From the NCBI RefSeq assembly GCF_025766255.1, contig NW_026516824.1, forward strand, positions 1 to 64,000: a stretch of 64,000 nt of DNA. Reading direction: 5' to 3'. The notes below the pieces were generated by a model. That model did not search any database. It had not been told where the DNA came from and saw nothing but the letters and a program-made list of their open reading frames with translations. This stretch comes from Zychaea mexicana. Taxonomy: Eukaryota > Mucoromycota > Mucoromycetes > Mucorales > Lichtheimiaceae. Positions 1 through 13,000 of the stretch are shown piece after piece (position 1 is the stretch's first letter; each line of letters starts with the position of its first letter). The translations under genes and the position numbers were made by a program.

Positions 1-252
1 GGCATGGGCGATTGTGATTGTGTACATGGAAGTCGATACCATGCCGATTGCCGGAGGCGGTTCTATGAGCAAGTTTGGAAACGGCGGTATACTCCGTTCC
101 AACTGGACGAGGAAGATGACATGGTGATCCATCTCGACAGGGAAGAAGAAGAACGCGAACAACAAACCGAGAGCAGCCTTTTGAAAATCCAGAAAGAAGG
201 AGAGCCGGTCACTTATCCATCACCAAAAGAGCAAGCCAGTCTTGCCGCATAG
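1..252 (+). CDS. C-terminal fragment of an unidentified protein (5' end outside window)
   Basis: An open frame runs in from the left edge and stops at 250-252, giving about 83 residues. The N-terminal half is Cys/Arg-rich (SRYHADCRRRFYEQVWKRRY). It is followed by an acidic Glu/Asp stretch (FQLDEEDDMVIHLDREEEE) and a polar tail, which resembles the hydrophilic C-terminal tail of a larger protein. A second frame is open from the edge to about 125 and reads as a short hydrophobic segment, so a splice junction may lie near the edge. I do not recognise the family. The long acidic, low-complexity end argues for a real coding terminus rather than chance, but the fragment is too short for a functional claim. 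Confidence 0.45.
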   Translation, partial: GMGDCDCVHGSRYHADCRRRFYEQVWKRRYTPFQLDEEDDMVIHLDREEEEREQQTESSLLKIQKEGEPVTYPSPKEQASLAA

Positions 253-1318
253 TCACTTCTTGTTCTAAAATTGTCCCAACCCACCAACAACCCATTTTAC
301 CGACAAACCAGTATCGCTTTCTAAACGCGTTCTCTCCTCCATGTTAATACTTTGCATCTGACTCCCTCTTCCACTTGAACTCATTTTATATCACTTCATC
401 TGGTATTCCTCAACCTGTACAAATTCCCAGTTCTAATAGACCCTTTTATCCACAACCATCGCGAATGCTAATTACCATAAATAGTAACTCTACTATATGC
501 ATATATCTCACTAACATATAGCGATCCGTGCCCATCCGTGTTGACGGACTTCATACATAAAAGGGCAAAAGGCAAAACAATCTACAGCTCTTCAGCATCA
601 TTGAGAACAGCACGCACACATATTATATGCTCTACATCTTAGATCCCATCCTAACTTCCATCGGGAAAAAGACGTATATAAGGCTTACCACGTTCGCGCT
701 AACATATACGGTCTTTGTTGATTTGACGTATTTAAAAGAAACACGTTCTTGGCTTGATGAACGTTGTGTCTCACGGATACGCCGTTTCGAGTCCCAGCAG
801 TCGAATGGCTTCGTCATTCGTCGGTCAAAACCTTTGGGAACGAGCGCTGCTTCCATACGATTTCCAAAAGGTCTTACGTGAAATGTACTGTCTACACTCT
901 CAAATGTGCTGTCTACACTCTAAATGTGCTGTCTACATTCTAAATGTAAGTGTAGACAGCACATTTCAAAGTGCTTGCCCTATTTCTCTACTAGACATTA
1001 ATCAGGCAGATTAGCAGTAACTACTATACAAACTTCCACACTTTGAGAAACCGTTTAACTCCTTTTCATAAGCTGTTAAAAATAAAAATGGATAAAAATA
1101 CATGCGTTGTATCATACAAATAAAGAATGAGCGATCTGTGATGTTTTGATTATGCTATCTGAAAGACGAATTAGGTGCAGGGAATCTATCTTGCTGTAGA
1201 CAGTAGTTTAAAGCCCAAGACGGTGAGAAGGTTGATGAAAATGAGGGTAAAAGTGGTGTGCTTTGTGTATTGGAGTGCTGATTCACATTATGGTTTTGTC
1301 GTGGGAAATATCGTGCGG
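253..1318. other. Intergenic, between two 3' ends; no gene seen
   Basis: This spacer separates the stop of the left-edge gene from the stop of the Zn2Cys6 regulator on the other strand, so it should hold two 3' UTRs and terminators. It contains the 881-966 repeat/hairpin described separately. Short open frames here (for example 627-881) have no recognisable content. Confidence 0.6.
881..966. repeat. Three tandem 20-bp units followed by an inverted copy (hairpin)
   Basis: Three near-identical 20-bp units (consensus AAATGTGCTGTCTACACTCT) start at 881, 902 and 922. An inverted copy lies at 949-966. The 18 bases at 902-919 are the exact reverse complement of 949-966, and the 922 unit differs from that complement at one position. 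A transcript could fold the inverted copy against any of the three units. Function is unknown. Confidence 0.9.
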
Positions 1319-4300
1319 TTATGTCGAAGATTCATCCCATAATGATTTGTCGCCGACTAATCCGCCTACAGTATCCGTTCCAGCGGTACTTGCCGGTCCA
1401 TTAGACGTGGCGTTGTTAGCGGTGCTGTTGGTTCCTAATATATCGGTAGGAAACAGTGACGATCCGGCCATATATACAGATGGATAAGTACCCATATCAC
1501 CCAGAGGCATAGTCGTCGCTGCAGCTGCTGATGAGCCAGTTGGTGTTGAAGGACTGGGTTTTGCAGCATCGAACATGATTTGACCGAATAAGGCACTGTC
1601 ATACAAGAATTCCGAGCTGTTGAAATCGATCTCACCGTCACTCGTTGTGAACGGGAAAGATTCTGCTAAAAGCGGCAAGGCAGATGTTTGCTGGGGCGGA
1701 GGATCTCTTGTTTCCATCTGTGCAAATCCTGCCTGCTGCTGTTGTTGATGTGGTTGCGAATTCTGTGCTTGTTGCTCCATGTCCTTCTCTCTATCCCGTT
1801 GTTGCGGCTGCTCTTGCTGTCTTTCCTGTCGCCCCTTTTCTCTTTTCTGATTATTGCTTGTTGTGCTCGTCACTGGTGTTTCAGTAGTGTTTTCCACGCT
1901 AGAACTTGCTGGTGAAGCAGCTGGAACACTGTTATCATTTGACGATAAAGGAGAAGCATCCGTGGTACTTTCGTTCATCTCGCTCGCATTGGATGATTTT
2001 GAATAGTAATCATGTCGATACTGGGTATCGTAGAGTCGGCTATGCGTCAATAGGAGATCTCTTGTCGTAAGAGCTAAACGCTCGCACATCGGCCAGTATG
2101 GTGCCAGACCCTGTTCATGTTTTTAGAGAACATTCCAAGTACATACAATAGTTTGAAAATGCTCAGAAATAAACGATTCTGCTTACATCAATCATCGCGT
2201 ACAAAATTCTCAACGCGCTACTGCTCTTTTTGAACGACTCTCCATCCTTGGAAAACGTAGAAGTCATCAAAACCGTCGCACAAATATAAGCGCTGTAACC
2301 CATGTACGGTAACACGTTAGGTCCAGAAAGCTCCTTCAAGGCTCTAAATATAATCATCGCTTCGTCGATGGAAACTTTGCAGCAGCTTATACTGGCTTGG
2401 ATGCGTCGATACAAATCTTCAGGGACATCCTTAAGCTCGACTTCGCTGTAAGCAAGACTACCGCGGTGCAACACCATCATTGTTGTGCACCATACTGCGT
2501 GGGTTGACAGCCACAAGGTCAGATAATTTCTACTGGCACCTCGTTTATGAACGCTGAGATTGTTTAGGGAAAATTGGAACTGCTCTGGAAGGTCACTCTT
2601 CCAAGAGCGTAATCGTGCATCGAGGTTGTTGAACTCAGGAACCGGCGGCCAGGTGACGGACTCCGAATCGGATTTGGCCTTCGTCATAAACTTGTTTGCT
2701 TCACCAAAGATCATCATCATGCGCAAATAGTGTCGAGTAATATCCATCAACGAGTCGCTGTTTAGCTCTCTGCCTTCAACAGAGACACATTGGAATAAGT
2801 CGCGAAGCAGTATACTTTCGGTGACGTTTGGCAATACTGCATCACAGTCAGAAGTATCGAAATATTGCGGGCGTGATGTGCCTGCACTAGCAAATCTAAT
2901 AAACAACCCCGGAATCTTAGTTTTCAAGTTACACCAACGTCGGAAAAGAAAACAAAGAGCACAAGACATACTTGTCCAAACAATATGAACTCCAAAAGAT
3001 TCGCCGTCGCAATGCCATGGCAGCTGTATCCACGGAGCCGTCTTTCTTCAAAATAGGTGCACTCAATGTTTCTTCTCTATTGAGACCAAGTTCTTGACAT
3101 ATTCTGTAGAAGCCATAAACAAATGTGGGAATTAGTCTCGAGCATGTCTCGTATCATGTAAAGCCTCTATCACCTACCTTACTGCCAAGCCTCCATAGAT
3201 CCATGCCCTAACAATACATTAGCTTTCTAAACATAATTTCATCTTGTGGTTATAAAGATGGATTCTCGTTTTTCTAACCTTGATCCTGATGCGCGTCCGT
3301 ACTCTAAACAAGCCATATTACCCCAAAATTGCAAATTAGGTATAGTAGCCTCAAGCATGGTTGCATCAATCAACGACGTTGCTTTCACCGCAAATCGTTC
3401 TCCTGCCCAATATGGAGGATCTGTTCTGATAGAAGGATGGTCGGAAAATCTAAATTTTCGCTCCTACGATTTAGTCATCTATAGATCCCAACAGACCCTC
3501 ACTTTTTATATACTATAGCAAGATGAGAGCTCCCACAGGAAGTATACAACAGTTTCTTATTACCTTGCGCCAATACCCATAATACTCCATAGTAGTGGTT
3601 TGGATACCGTGCCGTTGTGGATTGACTGCTTGAGTGTTCTTCGATGAACAATTGGGAAAACGGAATTAAGATGCTGGAAAAAGAGGTCGACAAGGTGCAT
3701 TACGATATCCATAGGAAGATAGGATTCACCATCACTGTATAGATTTTGCCCAGGCCCTGCAGAAAGACTCTTTGGAATCCCCTCATTGATACCTAAAGCA
3801 ATCATTACAGCATTAACTAATGTAAGTAACTTAATGCGCATATGGTCATCATTTACACTCGGTAACACCATACTTTTCTTTTCCATGATACGCCGTGGCT
3901 CCACACGAAGAAGTGTATCAGGATCATAAATAGCACCAGTTACTGCAGGCATTGTCAGCTTCTTCCTTTCAGCAGCAGCAGCATCATCAGTAGATATTCT
4001 TTGCTCTAGCTGCGCTAAGCGTTCTTCGAGTATTTGGACGTATCCTTTGCGCGGCCCACGTTTTCGACATTCCGAATATTCGCAAGTAATGTTTGCCTCC
4101 TGGCAATGTAAACATTCAGGTTTGGTGCCATCGCATTTGATCTAGGTTGCATATATTTTTTAGCTACTTGAAATGACAACGCCTGTGCTTTTATTTTATT
4201 AAAAGGCTCTGTTTGTTTGTTCCTGTACCTTCTTTTTCCTGCATAAAATACAGGCTTGAGTTGCTCGAACACGCTTTTTGCCAGCAATAGAATGCGAATC

Positions 4301-4324
4301 GTCAGAGACCTCGTGTTCCCTCAT
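1319..4324 (-). CDS. Zn2Cys6 fungal transcription factor with fungal_trans domain
   Basis: Seven exons: 4324-4229, 4141-3564, 3449-3279, 3207-3178, 3103-2972, 2895-2187, 2110-1319; 835 aa, frame-consistent throughout. The binuclear zinc cluster is split by intron 1: ACILCRKKK joins IKCDGTKPECLHC, then a last Cys in NITCEY, followed by a basic linker (KRGPRKGY) and a short coiled coil. The middle carries the fungal_trans regulatory domain (DHPSIRTDPPYWAGERF, then RAWIYGGLAVRICQELGLNR, then RRRIFWSSYCLDK). The C-terminal 260 residues are low-complexity Ser/Thr/Gln with an Asp/Phe-containing stretch, a plausible activation region. The start is the Met 24 residues before the first zinc Cys; an in-frame upstream Met would add a poly-Phe stretch and is unlikely. 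It should bind CGG-type half sites in the nucleus. The target pathway cannot be told from sequence; the adjacent glutamate synthase gene is suggestive only. Confidence 0.93.
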
Positions 4325-6064
4325 TGGCTTTTGAACTTTTAAGAAAAAGAAGAAAAAAAACGAATCTTTGTGTGTGGGAATTATCGGGCAAATATTAAGC
4401 GGATCTGCTTTCCCCACAAAAAACTGCGTTGGATAACTCCAACCATCTGCATTGAGCACACTCGAAGGGGCGGTGGGTTAATCATTCCTCCGCTCGGCTG
4501 TGTCCGACTAGTCATCCGTTTTAGGACGAACAATTTTCCCATAGGCACGCATGCTAGGTAAATCAGGAAGCGCCTTAACTTGTTTTAGCAAGCTAAAGCA
4601 TAGAAACGCCAAATCATTGGCCAACACGGATATTTTTCCCGTCGATTACTCTGCTTAGATCAACGCAGATATCAAGTAATAACATGCCCCTTTGCATAGG
4701 TGGCGTCAATAAAGCTTCTAAAGATGGCATCGCTAGCATTTAATGTAATATTACGTACGTATCATGAAAATTTTATCATTAGCATCACAAAAAGACCATA
4801 GATTGTTAAGACTTATTGTTACATAATTAGAACATAACAATACGTGTACGTATTAATCCAAGTTGTACACAAATTGAGCACACAATGGCAGAATGCACGT
4901 TTTACTCACGAAATGTCAATAATGGGATCAAGGGTGACACAACATTCGATATGTGAAGGAAAAAGTACTATTTGTAACTAATCTCCGTTGCAAGAGGATT
5001 ACATGCATAACAATTGTATTGAAACGCGACGATGAGATGTACATAAATATAGCCAGTCTACAAGCGAGCATCATACAAAAGCAGATGTGGTAGATAGTGC
5101 GGCTATTGAAAAAGAAGATGGGGTTGCAAACTAGAGTTACCCAATCTACAATATGTCGAACAGTTGTTCAGATATATGCGAAGGGTTTATCGGACCGAAT
5201 TATTCTTGAGAGTCCATAATTGAACGGATTCCTTCTGGATAGCAATGCAAGCTCGAATGCTATAATAGCATCATTGTATGTCATCTTTCCAGTCTTATTA
5301 TATTACTTGTCGTGGAATTTACCAGTAGGCAATGAATAAAGCCAGATGCAGGTACATCAATCAACAACACCGAAAGGGGAACTCTCCGAGAGCTCAGCTA
5401 TCCATGCTTTATATATGATCTAATACGTGTGGATATACGTATTGAACACTAACATCTTTTAACAGAGATGTTTACGTTGGAGAATTTCTTCGAAGAGTAT
5501 TTCGCTCGATTAAGCTCAAACGCGGATCGCGAAATCAACATCCGAAGCAAAATGCGGGAGATGCGGTAAACGGGAAAAGCAAGAATTATTTCACACACAA
5601 CAACTTTCCGTTTCCGACAAAAGACACTGCAAGCACTTATTTATTATGCACCCGTGGGTAGTAGTGACAACCAACATCACTGCATCATCAGTAAATAGTT
5701 CTGGTTTTAGATTACTGATACGCAATGAGCATACAAAAATGTGTTTTTTTTTTCTAAAAAATGAAAAAAATAACAAGATGCTTATGAAAAGTATCTAGGG
5801 AACGGCACTTAATGTATCAAAGAAAAGGAGAAGGGGTCTTTTCTCCCGAAATCTTGGGCAGCTATGTAGCAGTGTAGTGTTGGGACTGATGCTACACGTT
5901 GACATAGTGTCATGAGCTGCTTTTTTTTTCTTCTACAGCAAAGAAGTACTTTCGCTTGTTTCAGTAAGTAGTGTCGGTGAGAGAGCCTGGTAAGGCAGTA
6001 ATGAATAAGTAGTAATAGCAAAACGTGAAAGGCTTTAATTGGCTATATCTTGTTACATCGTTTA
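4325..6064. other. AT-rich intergenic region; one possible exon relic
   Basis: Upstream region of the Zn2Cys6 gene. Most of it shows no coding signal. At 5467-5569 (plus) a 33-residue frame beginning MFTLENFFEEYFARLSS and rich in charged helical residues ends at a GTAAAC donor-like site. It is weakly reminiscent of the N-terminal helix of translin-type proteins, but no continuing exon was found downstream, so it is best read as a relic or chance. Confidence 0.35.
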
Positions 6065-6573
6065 TCACCAAAGCTCTTGCTCGACCTTAGATCGATCAGA
6101 CTGGTATGCCATCATGTAAAGGACTTTTCCAATCCCTGTGGAGCAATTCTTTTCAGAAGACCGAGGATTCAGTGAACATCTTGATTGATACCTTGCTTTT
6201 ATTTCTGCTCGAGTAAAACGCTTGCCGATGGATAACATGTCTTGAACATATTGACGTAATGCATTCATATCCGATGTGGCGAGTTTCATCTTGCTGTTCG
6301 TGACACCTTTATAATGTCATGTTTCGACGTGGGTATTAGCCGACTTGGCTTTCAAAGTTGTTTACACTTACCTTCGAGCAGACGGCTTACCCTGCCTGGT
6401 ATGGCAGATCGAGCGGATATTCGCTTATGGAACGCTTCTCTTGATGGCAAGTTCCAATCCCACCGTATGCTATAGAACTTTTCTGTGGGTACGGTGCCTG
6501 ACACAACCCTTCCACTCCAAATAAAAAAATCGTCTAACTTGAAAGCATCGAAATATTCCATTGTGCGTTGCAT
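6065..6573 (-). CDS. Small two-exon gene, unknown function
   Basis: Exon 6573-6372 joins exon 6306-6065 across a 65-nt intron with a perfect GTAAGT donor, a CTAAT branch site and an AAAG acceptor. The joined frame gives 147 aa without stops. The protein is soluble and basic, with aromatic residues clustered near the N-terminus (EYFDAFKLDDFFIWSGRV) and an amphipathic basic stretch later (GKRFTRAEIKARYQ). It has no signal peptide or membrane segment, and I do not recognise the family. The consistent splice signals argue for a real or recently real gene, but the ATG is preceded at once by an in-frame stop, so a truncated remnant is possible. It lies tail-on behind GLT1 on the same strand, in AT-rich DNA. 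Confidence 0.45.
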
Positions 6574-7055
6574 AGGACAGCAAGTTGTCTGTTGCTTTGA
6601 TTAATGAAATTGACTTTTCTTTAAAGCACCCACGCACGGCTTCAACGATACTTGATCGCTTCCTCAGGATGAAACTAACTTTGTACATTACATTTTCAGA
6701 ACAACCCAGATATATGCCTTATCGTGAACTGCAACCAAATATTGAATTCGTGAGTTATTTTATAATGTAGCCACTACCTTTGCCTTTCGCTACTCCCTTT
6801 CCAGCACTTTTTCCTTCTTACAGCATAAGTCTTTTGCTTCGGTACATCATTCAGTGCCATAACAATTATAACACTCATATGCATATTGTTCGTTAGATCA
6901 AATAAACTCCAATTTAATTTTGATAATATATATATGTATATAATGTGTAGAAAAGGAAAAGAACGCAAGCTTTGTACAATGGATATGTATATATGAATGT
7001 ATAAGATTAAAGATTTGTTGTTTTGTGTGGGCAATGTAAGAACAGTAGTGATAAC

Positions 7056-10000
7056 TTAGGCGGAAGCTTCAATGGCCTGTCGGTTGACAACGGCACGGCG
7101 GTTGATACCACCAGCAACAGGCAAGTAAGTGCTGCCTTCCAAGAAGAGATCGACTTCACGAGCGCACTGGCGACCTTCGTTGATACCCCAGACGATGAGG
7201 GACTGACCACGACGGCAATCACCAGCAGCAAAGACACCAGGAGCCGAGGTGACATACTTGCCCTTGGAAGTCTCGACGTTGCTGCGACCATCCTGCTTCA
7301 AGGAGAGCTGCTTGACGACGGCTTCTTCAGGACCCAAGAAACCCATGGAAAGCAAGATAAGGTCAGCCTGGAAGAACTGCTCGGAGCCCTCGACTTCCTT
7401 CATCTGCCAGCGGCCGGAGGCATCCTTGGTCCATTCGACGCGGACAGTGTTGATACCGTTCACGTTGCCATCAGCATCCTTGGTGAACTCCTTGGACAAG
7501 ACACAGTATTCACGAGGGTCCTTGCCAAAGTGGGCCTGGACTTCTGAGTGACCATAGTCGACCTTGAATACACGAGGGAATTGAGGCCATGGGTTGTCGT
7601 TGCCACGGCTGACAGGAGGAGTAGGCAACAATTCAAAGTTGACGACCGACTTGCAGCCGTGACGGAGCGAAGTACCAATACAATCGTTACCAGTGTCACC
7701 ACCACCAATAACAACAACGTGCTTGTCCTTGGCAGAGAGATAGTGGCCGTCCTGCAAGTTGGAGTCCAAAAGAGACTTGGTGTTGGCTTGCAAGAACTCC
7801 ATGGCAAAGTGAATGCCGTTGGCTTCGCGACCAGGGATCTTCAAATCACGGGGCCAGGTGGCGCCAGTGGCGACAATAAGGGCATCGTTCTCGTTGCGCA
7901 GAGTGTTGGCATCAACGTCAACACCGACGTGAGCGTTGGGAACAAAGGTAACACCTTCGGCAGCGAGCAAATCGACACGGCGTTGGACGATCTTCTTGTC
8001 GAGCTTCATGTTGGGGATACCATACATCAAAAGACCACCAATACGGTCATTACGGTCGTAGACAGTGACCAAGTGACCGGCCTTGTTCAACTGATCGGCG
8101 GCGGCGAGACCAGCAGGGCCTGAACCGATAACGGCGATCTTCTTGCCTGAGCGCTGCTTGGGAGGTTGAGGAGCGATCCATCCTTCTTCGAAACCCTTGT
8201 CAATGATTGCGCACTCGATGGACTTGATAGCAACAGGTGGCTCAGAAATTCCCAGAGTACACGAACCCTCACATGGAGCTGGGCTAAAGTAAAGAAACGA
8301 CATTAACCATGTTAATAAAACGTGTCTTGGAATAATATAGACAGTAACTTCGTAATTCAAGTACTTACCAGACGCGACCAGTGAATTCAGGGAAGTTGTT
8401 GGTCATGATCAAGCGATCCAAAGCCTGCTTCCAGTTATCCTTGTAGACAAGCTCGTTCCACTTTGGAATGACGTTACCGATAGGACAGCCAGTGTCCGAC
8501 TGACAGAAGGGAATACCACAGTCCATACAACGAGCGGCTTGTTCGTGGAGCTCAGGGCGGGTCAAACGGTTGTTGATCTCCTCCCAGTCACCAGCACGCT
8601 TCTTGGCGTTACGGTAGTGTTCACCACGACGCTTGTACTTCATGAAACCGCGGATCTTGTCGAGCTTGGCACGGCGTTCAAGGACGGTAGCCTCATCCAT
8701 CAAGCTGTCTTCGACATCATCGACAACGGGCTCAGGCGCGGCTTCAACAGGCTTGTGATCGCACTTCTTGGGCTCTTCCTTGGTAGCGGCGGCGGCAGCA
8801 GCTTCCTTTTCAGCACGGGCCTTCATGAGCAAAGCGCGATACTCGACAGGCATGACCATGACGAACTTGGGCAAGTATTGGTTGAAGTTCTTGAGGACAC
8901 GGTCGGCAATTTCGGAACCAGTGTAGTGGCGATGATCCTCGATCAAATCACGCAACTCGGCAACACGCTCGGGATCGTTGACAGTCTCCAACTCGACCAT
9001 TTCCATGTTGACATTCTGCTTGAAGTTGCCCTCCATATCCAAGACATAGGCAATACCACCAGACATACCAGCAGCAAAGTTGCGACCGGTGCTGCCGAGA
9101 ATGACAACACGACCACCGGTCATGTACTCACAACCGTGGTCACCGACACCTTCACAGATGGCAATAGCACCCGAGTTACGGACACAGAAACGTTCAGCAG
9201 CCATACCACGGAAGTAAGCGCGACCAAAAGTGGCACCGTACAAACAGACGTTACCGACAATGACGTTCTCTTCAGACTTGAACAAGGCAGTCTTGGGAGG
9301 GTAGATGGCGACCTTACCACCAGACAAGCCCTTGCCGACATAATCGTTGGCATCACCTTCCAATTCGAAAAAGACACCAGGGGCAAGGAAGGCACCGAGA
9401 GACTGACCGGCAGAGCCCTTCAACTTGATGTGGATGGTTTCATTAGGCAAACCAGCTTCGCCGTGACGCTTGGAAACGTTGTAAGACAAGGTGGTACCAA
9501 GAGCACGGTCGGTGTTGACGACATCGCTTTCAATATAGACCTTCTCCTTGTTGGCCAAGGCAGCTTCGGCCTCATCGATGAAATAGTTATCGAGACGGGT
9601 GTGCAAGTTGTGGCGTTGCTTGGTAACACACACGTTGGCAACGCCAGGACGGAGCGAAGCAGCGGGGGTGAGGATGGGGCTCAAGTCAAGGTTGGCAGTC
9701 TTGAAGGTGCGGAGCGACTCGTTGACGCGCAAGAACTCGGCGTGACCGACCATCTCGTTGATGGTGCGGAAACCAAGCTTGGCCATGATGGAACGCATTT
9801 CTTCGGCAAGGTAGAAGAAGAAGTTGACAACGTGTTCAGGCTTACCCTGGAACTTGGCGCGCAATTCAGGGTCTTGGGTAGCAATACCGACAGGGCAAGT
9901 GTTCTTTAAAAAATTAGAAAGATTAGCAAAATGCATTCGTTACACGTGATTGAGAGAGAAAATTATTCTTACCAAGTGGCACTTGCGCATCATGGTACAA

Positions 10001-13000
10001 CCAAGAGCAATCAATGGGGTGGTAGCGAAACCCCACTCTTCGGCACCGAGCAAACAGGCAACAACAGCATCGCGACCGGTCTTGATCTGACCGTCGGTCT
10101 GGACGATGACACGACCACGCAAGTCGTTCAAGACCAAAGTCTGATGGGTTTCGGCAAGACCCAATTCCCAAGGCAAACCGGCGTACTTGATACCGGTCCA
10201 ACGCGAAGCACCAGTACCACCGTCGTGACCAGAGATCAAGATGTGATCAGCACGAGCCTTGGCGACACCAGAAGCTACAATACCAACACCGACTTCGGAG
10301 ACAAGCTTGACGGAGACACGAGCGCGGGGGTTGGAGCACTTCAAGTCATAGATAAGCTGCTTCAAATCTTCAATGGAGTAAATATCGTGGTGAGGAGGAG
10401 GCGAGATAAGACCGATACCCTGTTGTTTGTTGTACAAACACATTAGTAAATACACTCCTTCACGTAAAACACAATCAGACGGAAATTAAAACTTACAGGA
10501 GTAGTCTTACGAGTGCTAGCAATTTCCTCAGAAACCTTGCCACCAGCCAATTCACCACCTTCACCAGGCTTGGCACCCTGAGCCATCTTGATCTGCAATT
10601 CGTTCGAGTCGGACAAGTAGAACGAGGTCACACCGAAGCGACCAGAGGCAACCTGCTTGATGGCAGAGCGCATGGTATCACCATTTTCCATGGGCAACGA
10701 ACGCTCGGGCTTTTCACCACCTTCACCCGTATTGGATTTACCGCCCAAGCGGTTCATGGCAATAGCCAAGGAAGAGTGAGCCTCCATGGAGATGGAACCG
10801 TAGGACATGGCACCAGTGACGAAGCGCTTGACAATGTTGGTCCAATCCTCGACCTCTTCGATAGGGATAGGCTTGGCGTCGTCAAAGTTGAACTCGAGCA
10901 TACCACGGAGAGTACACTTCTTGATGGCCTCGTAAGCATTGCGCGTGTAAGCATCATACGAGTTCTGGTTCTTTTCGCGGACAGCGTCTTGCAAGTGAGC
11001 AACACCCATGGGGTCAGTAACGTGGGGCTCACCGCCATGGCGCCAGTGGTATTCACCCGATTCAGGCAACGAGACGGGTTGGACGACGTTGCGGGTAGGG
11101 AAACCAGCTTCGTGCAAGGTCAGAGCATCGAGAGCAAAGATGTCAAAGGTAGCACCCTTGATACGGGAAGCAGTACCGGCAAAGCAGCGGGAAATGACAG
11201 AGTCGTCAATACCCAAGGCTTCAAAGATCTGGGCACCCTTGTACGAGGCCAAGGTGGAGATACCCATCTTGGACATGACCTTGTGGATACCGTTGTCGAT
11301 ACCCTTCTTGAAGTTGTTGATCAACTTGGTGGGGGTCAAGTCTTGGTGAACAGCGTTCTCGCGGTGCAACTTCATCATGGTTTCCATAGTCAAGTAAGGG
11401 CAGATGGCGTCGACACCATAGCCGACCAAGACACAGAAATGATGGACTTCACGGGCTTCGGCGGTTTCAACCATGAGGGCGATACGGCTACGCTGCTTGT
11501 TGCGGACCAAGTGGTGGTGGACACCACCGGCGGCAATCAAGGACGAAATGGCAACACGGTCGGCATTGACGGCGCGATCGGACAAGACAACACCCTTGTA
11601 ACCTTGCTCAATGACGGAAGAGACTTCGGCGCACACACGCTCCAAAGCGTCGACATAGCCCTGGACACCATCGGACTTGGCAAAGGTGATATCAACGGTG
11701 GCGACCTTCCAGTCGGGGTAGAATTGGGACATGGACTTGACTGCGTTCAATTCTTCCATGGTGAGGATAGGCGACTTTAAGTTCAAGCGGTGAGCTTGCG
11801 ACTCGTTGATTTCCAGAATGTTGCCCTCTGGACCAACAGAGCACTCGAGCGACATTACGATTTCCTCACGAATAGGATCTATTCCATCAATTCAGGGCAA
11901 TCACGAATGAGTTTCTCTTTCCGTTTCCTGAAGACAATATGCACACATGTTCCCAAAAAGATAACTTACCAATAGGAGGGTTAGTAACCTGAGCGAAAAG
12001 CTCACGGAAGTACTCGTAGATGAGACGAGGCTGTTCAGCCAAGCAAGCAAGGGCAGCGTCGTTACCCATGGAGCCGAGGGCTTCCTTGCCAGTAGAGGCC
12101 ATGGGGACCATGATCAAGTTGAGCTGTTCCAAGGTATAACCAAAGGCCTTCAAGCGGGGATCAGCCTGAACGGTAGATTCATCGAGTTGGGCCTCGAAAG
12201 GCTTGACGCCGTTGGTCTTTTCGACGAGATCGGGCAAAGTGATGCGCTGATTCTTGATCCACTCGGAAAAGTTCTGCTTGGCAGCGGTCTGGAGCTTGAG
12301 CTGCTTGTCATCGACAATGACACCCTCGACGGTATCGACCAAAAGCATACGGCCAGGTTGCAAGCGGCCTTTTTGGATGACGGTGTCCTGATCGACAAAG
12401 ACGGTGCCGACTTCGGAAGCACAGATCATAATGTCATCGTTGGTGAGGTAGTAACGGCAAGGACGCAAGCCGTTACGATCCAAGGAAGCACCACAGTAGC
12501 GACCGTCGGAAAAGGTGAACAGAGCAGGACCGTCCCAGGGTTCCATCAAGGAGGCAGCCCATTGGTAGAAGGCCTTCATTTCCGGGGCCATCTGGTCGTT
12601 GTTTTGCCAGGCTTCGGGAATCATCATCATGACAGCCTCGGGCATGGTGAGGATGCCGTTGATGACCAACAGCTCGAGCACGTTATCGAACGCAGCAGAG
12701 TCGGAGCCACCTTCTTCAATGATAGGGTAGAGCAATTCAAGCTCATCTCCAAACTTGTCCGACTGCATGACACCTTCACGCGAGCGCATCCAGTTCTTGT
12801 TGCCACGAAGGGTATTGATTTCACCTGATTGTGTGTTTTAGTTGATCATATTACTTTTCCTTGTCATTGATCATGTTTTGGAATAGCAAAGAAAAAAAAG
12901 AGAGAGAGAGAGAGAAAGCTTACCATTGTGAGCGCACCAACGCATAGGCTGAGCACGATCCCAGGAGGGGAAAGTGTTTGTCGAGAAACGCGAGTGAACA

